Below, in pieces: positions 1 through 5,636 of a stretch of DNA of 7,580 bases. Position 1 is the stretch's first letter; the number at the start of each line of letters is the position of its first letter. The position numbers were made by a program, and so were the translations under genes. The DNA lies in contig JAEDNF010000074.1 in assembly GCA_016302655.1 (NCBI GenBank), positions 1 to 7,580 on the forward strand, given 5' to 3'. The notes under the pieces are model-generated. The model was not told the DNA's origin and did no database searches. It was given only the letters and a program-made list of their open reading frames with translations. This DNA comes from Oscillospiraceae bacterium (lineage in GTDB: Bacteria; Bacillota; Clostridia; Oscillospirales; Ruminococcaceae).

Positions 1-20
1 TAGAGGCGCACCCTGCGACC
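1..20. repeat. 20-bp direct repeat, copy 1 (window edge)
   Basis: This segment matches positions 258-277 with a single difference (G at 5, A at 262). Its core, CGCA-CCC-TGCG (7-17), is itself a 4-bp hairpin. In the second copy it is directly preceded by another hairpin (241-258), so this copy is probably cut by the window edge and the repeat array likely continues outside. In both places a two-hairpin module follows within a few bases, so the 20-mer looks like a constant part of a larger repeat unit. Confidence 0.75.
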
Positions 21-85
21 AAGCAAGGATGCTTGATAGCGTTCGCACAGAGGTTTTGCACGATGCAAAACCCACAAACGAACGC
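20..85. repeat. Two-part stem-loop module, copy 1 (diverged)
   Basis: Part one is a 6-bp hairpin, CAAGCA-AGGA-TGCTTG (20-35). Part two is a nested structure. The outer stem GCGTTCG (39-45) pairs with CGAACGC (79-85) and encloses a 9-bp hairpin GGTTTTGCA-CGA-TGCAAAACC (52-72). The architecture equals that at 107-175 and 294-362, and the inner hairpin and CAGAG linker are conserved. The outer stem differs at three positions, and each change is compensated on the partner arm. No coding potential is seen. It may act as DNA (a mobile repeat, protein-binding site or cruciform) or as RNA; the sequence does not decide. Confidence 0.8.
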
Positions 86-94
86 AAACTTGCA

Positions 95-187
95 TTGGGG
101 CTTCGCCTAAAGCAAGGATGCTTTAGTTGTTTGCCCAGAGTTTTGCAAGGATGTAAAACCGACTAAGCAAACAACACCAAACACCCC
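95..187. repeat. 93-bp direct repeat, copy A (stem-loop module 2)
   Basis: This matches 282-374 at a constant offset of 187 bases with four mismatches (148, 154, 161, 164) and no gaps. It holds an 8-bp hairpin CTAAAGCA-AGGA-TGCTTTAG (107-126). A nested structure follows: outer stem GTTGTTTGC (126-134) with GCAAACAAC (167-175), around inner stem GTTTTGCA (140-147) with TGTAAAAC (152-159). The mismatch at 154 leaves the inner stem foldable as a G-T/G-U pair. The tail, about 176-187, ends in ACCCC and is also conserved. Confidence 0.9.
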
Positions 188-190
188 ATT

Positions 191-213
191 TCCTTTTGAA
201 AGGACAAATTGTC
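191..213. repeat. Two overlapping short palindromes
   Basis: TCCTTTTGAAAGGA (191-204) is a 14-base palindrome. It overlaps GACAAATTGTC (203-213), an 11-base odd palindrome. They sit between the two 93-bp repeats and are not part of either. They could be operator-like or simply part of the surrounding hairpin-rich element. No gene lies close enough to favour regulation. Confidence 0.4.
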
Positions 214-219
214 GTGGGC

Positions 220-238
220 TCAAAAGCGGAGCTTTTGA
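220..238. repeat. Hairpin with GGA loop
   Basis: TCAAAAGC (220-227), loop GGA (228-230), GCTTTTGA (231-238) form a perfect 8-bp stem. The loop resembles the AGGA, CGGA and CGA loops of the nearby module hairpins although the arm sequence is unrelated. Confidence 0.75.
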
Positions 239-240
239 AA

Positions 241-258
241 ATCAGCCGCAAGGCTGAT
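241..258. repeat. Hairpin with GCAA tetraloop
   Basis: ATCAGCC (241-247) pairs perfectly with GGCTGAT (252-258) around GCAA, a GNRA-class tetraloop. It leads directly into the second copy of the 20-bp direct repeat. Read as RNA, a GNRA loop is stable and often makes tertiary contacts; whether this segment is transcribed is unknown. Confidence 0.7.
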
Positions 259-277
259 AGAAGCGCACCCTGCGACC
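258..277. repeat. 20-bp direct repeat, copy 2
   Basis: This is the second copy of the segment at 1-20, with one mismatch. The CGCA-CCC-TGCG mini-hairpin is at 264-274. It is followed after four bases by the second 93-bp repeat, whereas copy 1 is followed at once by the diverged module. Confidence 0.75.
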
Positions 278-281
278 TTCC

Positions 282-374
282 TTGGGGCTTCGCCTAAAGC
301 AAGGATGCTTTAGTTGTTTGCCCAGAGTTTTGCACGGATGCAAAACCTACCAAGCAAACAACACCAAACACCCC
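282..374. repeat. 93-bp direct repeat, copy B (stem-loop module 3)
   Basis: This copy matches 95-187. It contains hairpin CTAAAGCA-AGGA-TGCTTTAG (294-313), outer stem GTTGTTTGC (313-321) with GCAAACAAC (354-362), and a perfect inner hairpin GTTTTGCA-CGGA-TGCAAAAC (327-346). The four differences from copy A fall in loops or linkers or keep the inner stem pairable, so the fold is better preserved than the unpaired bases. Confidence 0.9.
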
Positions 375-409
375 TTTTGATGATTGCAAAAAGGTTTATC
401 GACAAACTG

Positions 410-429
410 AGGACACCGTGAGGTGTCCT
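410..429 (-). terminator. Possible terminator hairpin after the small membrane gene
   Basis: AGGACACC (410-417) pairs perfectly with GGTGTCCT (422-429) around a 4-base loop. A further AACTGA (405-410) / TCAGTT (435-440) pairing is possible across an asymmetric bulge. It begins 18 bases beyond the stop codon of the gene at 448-870. Read on the minus strand, no uninterrupted U-run follows directly (CAGTTTGTCG), so termination efficiency is uncertain. The T-rich side lies in the plus direction, where no gene was found. The sequence is closely related to the hairpin at 923-942. Confidence 0.5.
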
Positions 430-447
430 TTAAATCAGTTGGGATGT

Positions 448-870
448 TCAGTTATTACAAGTCACAATCTCTTTTACCGATAATACACAAACTGCCACGC
501 AACATAATATATTTACTGCAAGCGTCAAAACGCATATATAGATACCTGCACCATAACTCGACATACTGATTTTCATCCCGGATATGATAAAAAGTTCTGT
601 CATAATTGCCGCTGCCGATGCTAAAACCGACAGAACACGGCAGGCTATCATAAGTTTAGCACTCTGCCATCTAACAAAAGCGAAATACAATTCAAAACCC
701 AAGCAAAGAGCAATTGCTATCCAACTGCCGCCTGCGATAAAAGCTAAACCTTCCTGAACTTTAACTCCGTTTATGTTACACCAAGGAAGAAAGAAACCTA
801 CAGTATGAAGCAATAACGCTACTGCACCGATTGTAATAAAGAACTTTCTGTTTTGTTTGCGGATAATCAT
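448..870 (-). CDS. Small four-helix membrane protein, function unknown
   Basis: I do not recognise a named family. The 140-residue protein has a basic N-terminus (MIIRKQNRK) and four hydrophobic segments at about residues 10-30, 42-65, 71-97 and 105-131. Almost nothing lies outside the membrane, so it is predicted to be a tetraspan integral membrane protein. The first helix ends in FFLPW followed by CNINGV, a layout seen in various small Firmicutes tetraspan proteins of unknown role (from memory). It has eight cysteines, three of them at 123-128 in the last helix. The start is supported by AAGGAG five bases upstream of the ATG, and no other ORF competes. It lies 90 bases beyond the SpoIID-domain gene, across a terminator-like hairpin, and so is probably a separate or only partly coupled unit. 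Confidence 0.75.
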   Translation of the reverse strand: MIIRKQNRKFFITIGAVALLLHTVGFFLPWCNINGVKVQEGLAFIAGGSWIAIALCLGFELYFAFVRWQSAKLMIACRVLSVLASAAAIMTELFIISGMKISMSSYGAGIYICVLTLAVNILCCVAVCVLSVKEIVTCNN

Positions 871-922
871 TTTTTCTCCTTATAAAATCACCGGCAATAG
901 TTTTCCGAAAAAAGCTCGTAAA

Positions 923-942
923 AGCACACCGTTAGGCGTCCT
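923..942 (-). terminator. Likely terminator of the sortase/SpoIID operon
   Basis: Read on the minus strand, AGGACGCC-TAAC-GGTGTGCT forms an 8-position stem with one G-G mismatch and one G-T pair, followed by TTTT. It starts 18 bases after the stop of the SpoIID-domain gene. A longer CCGAAA (plus 942-947 region) to TTTCGG (about 904-909) pairing could enclose it. Position and U-tract fit an imperfect intrinsic terminator. It resembles the hairpin at 410-429. Confidence 0.5.
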
Positions 943-960
943 TTCGGATTGCAGTTATTC

Positions 961-2241
961 TCAGTATACCTCCGCACCCGTGAAGTAATGCTGTAATATC
1001 TGCTTATAATTATAGCCGTTCTCGGCGAGCGCCTTTGCGCCCCATTGCGATAAGCCGACTCCGTGACCGTAGCCGTAGGTCGTGAAGATAAACTCATCGT
1101 CTGTTTTGTCGTACTTCAGCTCAAACGCCGCACTCTTGAGCGAGTAGTTAAGCACCGTTTCTCTCATAGTCCTGCCGTCGATATTCTTACCGTTTGCAAC
1201 AGTCATACCGCCGACCGATAATGATGTTATCCAGCCGTGCTCACGGTTATCAAGGCGTGAATTTATCTTGAACCAAGTAGACGGATCGCCTGTGAGATTG
1301 ATACCAAGCGTGCTCTGCACGGCATTTTTGATATACTCCGACGAATAGCTGTCGGTGTCCGCCCAGTTGGGATCGGTAGTAGCGTCAAGCGGACAATCTA
1401 CGCTTCTGAGATAGGGATAATCAACGCCCCATACATTCAGCGAACTGTTGGTATATCCGCAGGATGACGCAAAGAACACGCATTGGATCATCTCGCCGTT
1501 ATAGTATATCGCCTCGCCCAGAACCTCGTCTACAAGACGGTATATCCTGTCGTCAACACCCTCTGCGGCAGTTCTGAGTGCCGTTGTCGGACTTTTGCCA
1601 CGCATATTCTCTTTTTTTATGTAGGTATATTCCGCTACCGCCTGAGCTTTTATCGCTTCATCGGGGAACCAGTTTGATATCTCCCCGACTAAAGCCCGTG
1701 CGACTATCTCTCTTGCCGAGCCGGTGTAAAAACTGCCTGTCAGATGATTGCGCACCGTAAACTGTTCGCCGGTAGGATCGGGATCGGAGGTTGGTTCTGA
1801 ATCGGTTTGTGTTATAGTAGTTGTTGCTGAAGTAGTGGTTGTTGTTTCAATAACCGTTTCGACGGGTATAGGCTCCGTAGTCTGCAAAGGTTCAGTCTGT
1901 GGCGTAGTCTGCGGAGCTTCCGTCTGCGTTGTTGCAGTTTCAGGCGGTCTGATGACAATCTTTTCGGTAGTGGTCTCGGTCGTTGTTGCCGTTGTCTCGG
2001 CTGTTGTCTGCTCCTTGCGGTCGGCAAGTGCAGGCTTTTTGTCGTTCTCCAGTCTTATTGTTGTGGCTTCGGGCGTCTTCTGAGTTGTTTGCGGAGTAGT
2101 GGCTTCGGATATCGACAATATTATGGGTTGCACTTCGGTATCTGCGCTGACGGTTATGACCTGCACTATACCGAAAAGATAGATATACACACAGGCTATC
2201 GACAGCGCCATAAGTATCTTTCCTATTGATGCCTTATGCAT
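961..2241 (-). CDS. SpoIID/LytB-domain protein with Thr-rich stalk
   Basis: This 426-residue protein probably acts on peptidoglycan outside the cell. Family knowledge: SpoIID is a lytic transglycosylase that cleaves glycan strands during engulfment, and LytB-type relatives modulate wall amidases. Residues 9-32 are a hydrophobic signal or anchor, with a possible signal-peptidase site at TVSA-D (33/34). Residues about 46-157 are a low-complexity Thr/Glu/Pro/Gln stalk. The catalytic-type domain covers about 160-426. It shows VGEI with the expected catalytic Glu187, KAQAVA (198-203), ASSCGYT and VDCP (Cys261 and Cys283, near the usual metal-site region), RTMRETVLN (357-365), and the terminal GHGVGLSQWGAKALA signature (392-406). 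The usual family AARTY reads AEYTY (203-207), losing the Arg. The start has GGAGG four bases upstream, directly after the TAA of the preceding sortase, so translation may be coupled. Domain assignment is firm; a sporulation role is not, since the stalk and sortase neighbours suggest a vegetative surface enzyme. Confidence 0.92.
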   Translation of the reverse strand: MHKASIGKILMALSIACVYIYLFGIVQVITVSADTEVQPIILSISEATTPQTTQKTPEATTIRLENDKKPALADRKEQTTAETTATTTETTTEKIVIRPPETATTQTEAPQTTPQTEPLQTTEPIPVETVIETTTTTSATTTITQTDSEPTSDPDPTGEQFTVRNHLTGSFYTGSAREIVARALVGEISNWFPDEAIKAQAVAEYTYIKKENMRGKSPTTALRTAAEGVDDRIYRLVDEVLGEAIYYNGEMIQCVFFASSCGYTNSSLNVWGVDYPYLRSVDCPLDATTDPNWADTDSYSSEYIKNAVQSTLGINLTGDPSTWFKINSRLDNREHGWITSLSVGGMTVANGKNIDGRTMRETVLNYSLKSAAFELKYDKTDDEFIFTTYGYGHGVGLSQWGAKALAENGYNYKQILQHYFTGAEVY

Positions 2242-2250
2242 TCGTCCTCC

Positions 2251-3360
2251 TTATTCTAAGCTCTCATCCTCTGTTATAAACGAGCCGTCCTTTTTAAATC
2301 CCTCTATCCAGGCAGGGTCCCAGTACCTTCCGCTCCATTCCTCGCCGTAATAATACAGCTCTCTCATAGTATCGCAAAGCTTGGGATCGGGATTGCGTCT
2401 GAAGGCAGCTATCTGCTCTTCGGTAAACTCGTCTGATTCGCCTTCCCGTACCTTTCTTGCGACTATTACGATACGCATATCATAAAGACCTACTTCAAAC
2501 TCACAGGTTGACAGCGTAAGGAATTTATCGCCGTATTTCATATCCACTCCGGTGAAGAATTCGCTTCTGTCAAGGCACTCCGAAGCGAAATAGTTGAACT
2601 CTTCCCTGCTTTTGAAATCAATCATTGCAGGATAGTTGAACACTTCGCCGTACTCTTCTCTTGTGTTTAAAAGCATAACGGAGAATATCTTATACTTTGA
2701 CTTTTCGTAAAGAGTGTTGAACTCAATGACAGGGTGCTGTTTTAAAAACTCAAGGCTGTTGTCAAGGTTTACTCTTCTGTACTCGGTTATCTCTGCAAAG
2801 AAATTCTCGGTACGCAGATTATGACCGTAGAGTATTGTGTTTGCGGATGTTTCGCCGGTGTTCTTGAACACATTTTCATAGTCGGCGAATATTGTACCGT
2901 TTTGGCTGTAGTTGCCGTAAAAGTCGGTCTCAAGATAATGGGTGTTGTCCTTGCCCTGTACAACGGGGTAATTTACATTGATATTCTTTATCGCAAGCCA
3001 GCCTACGAAATCATTGTTAAGAGCATAGAAAGGAGCGTATTCGGTATTAATCGCCTTTTCGGGCAGTTCTTCTATTTCGTCTGCGGTAGGCTCACGATTT
3101 GAAAGCTCAATAATGATCTTATCGCTTTGTTCCTTTACACGAACAGGCTCAAACAGATATTTATCAATAATTATTACCACTGCCACGCACAAAGCAATAA
3201 TAGACACAAGAAATACTATCTTGCGGACAATCTCGCCGATGCTGTCACCCTTCCAGGGTATAAGGCCTCTAAGTATCGCAAGAAATGCATTTTCCTTTTT
3301 TCTTTTCTTTTTATTACCCGGCTTTTTTGATGATATCATAACCGATTTGTAATCAGGCAT
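2251..3360 (-). CDS. Class B sortase, paralogue 4 in the tandem array
   Basis: A membrane-anchored cysteine transpeptidase, 369 residues, which by family joins secreted proteins to the cell wall. The Lys-rich cytoplasmic N-terminus (11-22) leads to IPWKGDS (34-40) and then one membrane helix at about 47-66. The sortase fold is extracellular: WLAIKNINVNYPVV (121-134), catalytic His180 in LYGHN, Cys286 in TLSTC, and Arg296 in MRIVIVARK. The long gap between the His and Cys motifs and the DRS helix (264-266) are typical of class B. Beyond the catalytic Arg come REGES, NPDP (323-326) and YWDPAWIEGF (346-355), a C-terminal extension shared in pattern with its neighbours. It has AAGGAAGG nine bases before the ATG, lies 41 bases after paralogue 3, and is separated by nine bases from the SpoIID-domain gene. 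No sorting signal is visible in any neighbour, so its substrate is unknown. Confidence 0.95.
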   Translation of the reverse strand: MPDYKSVMISSKKPGNKKKRKKENAFLAILRGLIPWKGDSIGEIVRKIVFLVSIIALCVAVVIIIDKYLFEPVRVKEQSDKIIIELSNREPTADEIEELPEKAINTEYAPFYALNNDFVGWLAIKNINVNYPVVQGKDNTHYLETDFYGNYSQNGTIFADYENVFKNTGETSANTILYGHNLRTENFFAEITEYRRVNLDNSLEFLKQHPVIEFNTLYEKSKYKIFSVMLLNTREEYGEVFNYPAMIDFKSREEFNYFASECLDRSEFFTGVDMKYGDKFLTLSTCEFEVGLYDMRIVIVARKVREGESDEFTEEQIAAFRRNPDPKLCDTMRELYYYGEEWSGRYWDPAWIEGFKKDGSFITEDESLE

Positions 3361-3401
3361 TGATTCTGACCTTCCTTTATAATTATGCTATATAGTGCTT
3401 G

Positions 3402-4445
3402 TTACGATTTTGTGCTTTTCTTGGGCTTATAGCCTTTCAGCAAAGCAGGATCCCAGTTTCGTCCGCCCCATGCACCGCCGTTCACGCTGTACCAGTAGTC
3501 ATAGTAAAGCGGATCGGGATTTATTATGGTCTGCGATACATCTACCTCAAGACTTTCGCCCTCCCTGACACGCCTTGCAAAAAGCACAAAGCGTATGCTT
3601 TTGCTCTTTCCGAACGGAAAGTCGCAGGTAGACAGTGCAATTATCTCATCTCCGTATTTTAAATCGACCTGCGGAGTGTAAATAAAACTGCGGTCAAGCA
3701 CCTGTGCATAGTAATCGAGAAATTCCTGCTTATTTTTGAAATCATATGTAGCGGTGTAATAGAATACATCGCCGTCTTGGGGATACACATTGACCTGCAT
3801 CATCGCAAATATCTTGTAGTATCCCTTTTCATATATCGTATCAAACTGAATAACGGGATGGTTGTCGTACATCTCCCTGCCGTAATACAGCACATCGTAC
3901 TTGTTTACATCACGGAAGAAAGTGCCGTTGGACATATTGTGCCCGTACAGAAGAATATTAGGTGAACGGTAGTCGCTGTCAATATGCGCACAGTATTCTG
4001 CGGTTATACTGCCCGAATAGCTGTATTCCTGATTAAAGTCGTGCTTTAGGTAATACATATTCTTCTCATAGACAACGCTGTAGTCTATAGGCTTAGTCGG
4101 ATCAAAGCCTTTGCTCTGCATAACGGGATAGTCTACCATCGTTCCGTCTATCTTCAGCCAGCCTACCATATCATTATTCTGTTCATACAGGTCTTTGTAT
4201 TCCGGAAGTACCTCAGGCTCGCTCTTTTCGGGTTTGGGCTCGGGCTCGGGCGGAATTTCTGTGCTCAGATCGAAGGTATAATCCATAAGTATAATCGGCA
4301 GAGGCGGTTCGGATAATTTCAGAATAACCATTGTGCCTGCTGCCGCAAGCCAGATACAGCACGCCGCCAGAGCCGTAATTATAATTATGCCAAAGTGTAA
4401 AGGCTTTTTTGCCGCTGTTTTCTGTTCGTTTATATTATCTTCCAT
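3402..4445 (-). CDS. Class B sortase, paralogue 3 (most divergent)
   Basis: A 347-residue class B sortase with complete catalytic residues: His169 (LLYGHN), Cys274 (ALSTC) and Arg285 (IRFVLFARR). The N-terminus is short with one helix at about 17-42, and it lacks the IPWKGD motif present in its three neighbours. A Pro/Glu/Lys linker (64-80, PPEPEPKPEK) follows the helix and probably spaces the enzyme from the membrane. Between PVMQ (107-110) and YYLKHDF (131-137) there is an insertion of about 15 residues relative to the other three, which carry a short GKDN- or DDND-type turn here. That insertion lies near the substrate side of the fold and may change specificity (inference). The tail has NPDP (309-312) and NWDPALLKGY (330-339), closest to paralogue 4. 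The ribosome binding site is weaker and less clear (AAAGGCGGTGA before the ATG) than for its neighbours. Confidence 0.95.
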   Translation of the reverse strand: MEDNINEQKTAAKKPLHFGIIIITALAACCIWLAAAGTMVILKLSEPPLPIILMDYTFDLSTEIPPEPEPKPEKSEPEVLPEYKDLYEQNNDMVGWLKIDGTMVDYPVMQSKGFDPTKPIDYSVVYEKNMYYLKHDFNQEYSYSGSITAEYCAHIDSDYRSPNILLYGHNMSNGTFFRDVNKYDVLYYGREMYDNHPVIQFDTIYEKGYYKIFAMMQVNVYPQDGDVFYYTATYDFKNKQEFLDYYAQVLDRSFIYTPQVDLKYGDEIIALSTCDFPFGKSKSIRFVLFARRVREGESLEVDVSQTIINPDPLYYDYWYSVNGGAWGGRNWDPALLKGYKPKKSTKS

Positions 4446-4484
4446 CGGCTCACCGCCTTTCGCTCATATTTCTGCATTAATACT

Positions 4485-5606
4485 TCAATAATCGTATATG
4501 CCTTCATCATCGTCTATATCATCGATGAAGGTATATCCGTCCTTCTCGGCGTCTTCTTCGGTATAGCTGAGCAGTTTTCTTCTGTCCCAGTTGCTCTGCG
4601 ACCAGTCATAGCCGCCGCCTATGTTGTCGTATACCCACTTCCAGCGCTTTACATAGGTGTTCACCTGCGCCTTGCTAACATCAACATATTCGCTCTCGCC
4701 GGGGCGTACCTTTCTTGCGAAAACGGCAAGTCGCACATTGTCCATATCGGAACGGAACGGCCAGTAGCAGGTCGACAGCGTCAGTATATCATCGCCGTAC
4801 TGAATATCAACATCGGTGAAGATATCGCTTCTGTCCATAATATCTATAATGAAGTTGTTGAAGTCGGTGCGTGAGGTGAAATCGTGCTTGTTGTTGTAAG
4901 CGGAATATACCTCGCCGTATCTCTCGTCAACATTGTAAAGACCTATTGCGAATATTTTCCACTCCGCCTCTTCATAAAGAGTGTTGAAGGTTATTGTCGG
5001 ATGCTCCTTGTAGAACCGGATAGACGCTCCGTCATAGCTGTCATAAAGCGTTCTCCAGTATTCGCTGAGGCACGCAAAGAAAGTTCCTACCGCCATATTA
5101 TGACCGTACAAAACGAGATTTCCCGAGTTGCCGTCGGCTGTTACTTTGCAATTCACATCCATCATGACAGAACCGCTTTTACTGGGTTCTTTGTAAAAAT
5201 CGTGCGTTAGATAATAGTCGTTGTCCTTGCCCTTTACTACGGGATAATCTATCTGAGTGCCTTCTATCTTAATATATCCAACGGTATCGGGATTTATCTC
5301 AAGCAGGTTTTTGAATGAGGGGAGTATCTCCTTGCTTGGTCCCTCCGTGTTTCCATCGGGGATATAAATATTTGATATTCCCTGACTTCTCCACTGATCT
5401 CGGAACATCAGGAATATATCAGAAACAAGCGGCACAGCCGTAGCAAGAAAAACGATAAGTGCAATAATAAATATCAGCTTTCTTACCACCGCAGCTGCGC
5501 TGTCCCCTTTCCACGGAATAACGCCTTTGACGAGCCTTTTCCAAAAGCCCGGCTTTTTGGTCGCCACTCCGTTACGGCGGGGATATTTTTCCATATATGC
5601 TGTCAT
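4485..5606 (-). CDS. Class B sortase, paralogue 2
   Basis: A 373-residue class B sortase. The basic, Trp-containing cytoplasmic N-terminus has IPWKGDS (30-36), then a helix at about 44-66. The catalytic set is His169 (VLYGHN), Cys280 (TLSTC) and Arg292 (VRLAVFARK). The C-terminal extension has RPGES (301-305), a Trp/Tyr-rich stretch and NWDRRKLLSY (339-348), then a very acidic tail (IDDIDDDEG, 361-369) absent from its nearest relative. Across residues 310-348 it is identical to paralogue 1 at 33 of 39 positions, and DNA similarity is visible by eye between about 4570-4680 and 5697-5808, so the two are tandem duplicates. The start is fixed by AAGGAG five bases before the first ATG. The second in-frame ATG (Met5) has no such site. 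It is 30 bases from paralogue 1. Confidence 0.95.
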   Translation of the reverse strand: MTAYMEKYPRRNGVATKKPGFWKRLVKGVIPWKGDSAAAVVRKLIFIIALIVFLATAVPLVSDIFLMFRDQWRSQGISNIYIPDGNTEGPSKEILPSFKNLLEINPDTVGYIKIEGTQIDYPVVKGKDNDYYLTHDFYKEPSKSGSVMMDVNCKVTADGNSGNLVLYGHNMAVGTFFACLSEYWRTLYDSYDGASIRFYKEHPTITFNTLYEEAEWKIFAIGLYNVDERYGEVYSAYNNKHDFTSRTDFNNFIIDIMDRSDIFTDVDIQYGDDILTLSTCYWPFRSDMDNVRLAVFARKVRPGESEYVDVSKAQVNTYVKRWKWVYDNIGGGYDWSQSNWDRRKLLSYTEEDAEKDGYTFIDDIDDDEGIYDY

Positions 5607-5636
5607 AAAGTCTCCTTAATGGTGCGGTCTTGCTTG

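Noticed and set aside
1..374. CRISPR array
   Set aside because: There are only two long copies and one diverged copy. Spacing is irregular, the repeats are 93 bp and internally palindromic, no uniform spacers are present, and there are no cas genes nearby.
888..1097. Minus-strand 69-residue ORF spanning the end of the SpoIID-domain gene
   Set aside because: Most of it overlaps the conserved C-terminal SpoIID signature in another frame, and it runs through the likely terminator.
1812..2027. Minus-strand Arg/Gln/Leu-rich ORF in another frame
   Set aside because: It is a frame-shifted reading of the same low-complexity stalk region, entirely inside the SpoIID-domain gene, and has no plausible protein character.
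1748..2083. Plus-strand ORF encoding a Val/Ser-rich protein
   Set aside because: It is the antisense shadow of the Thr-rich stalk of the SpoIID-domain gene. The low-complexity ACx codons on the minus strand read as GTx/GTT on the plus strand and keep the frame open.
961..2241. SpoIID-domain protein as a sortase substrate
   Set aside because: Its C-terminus ends with the domain itself (TGAEVY). There is no LPXTG-like motif, hydrophobic helix or basic tail.
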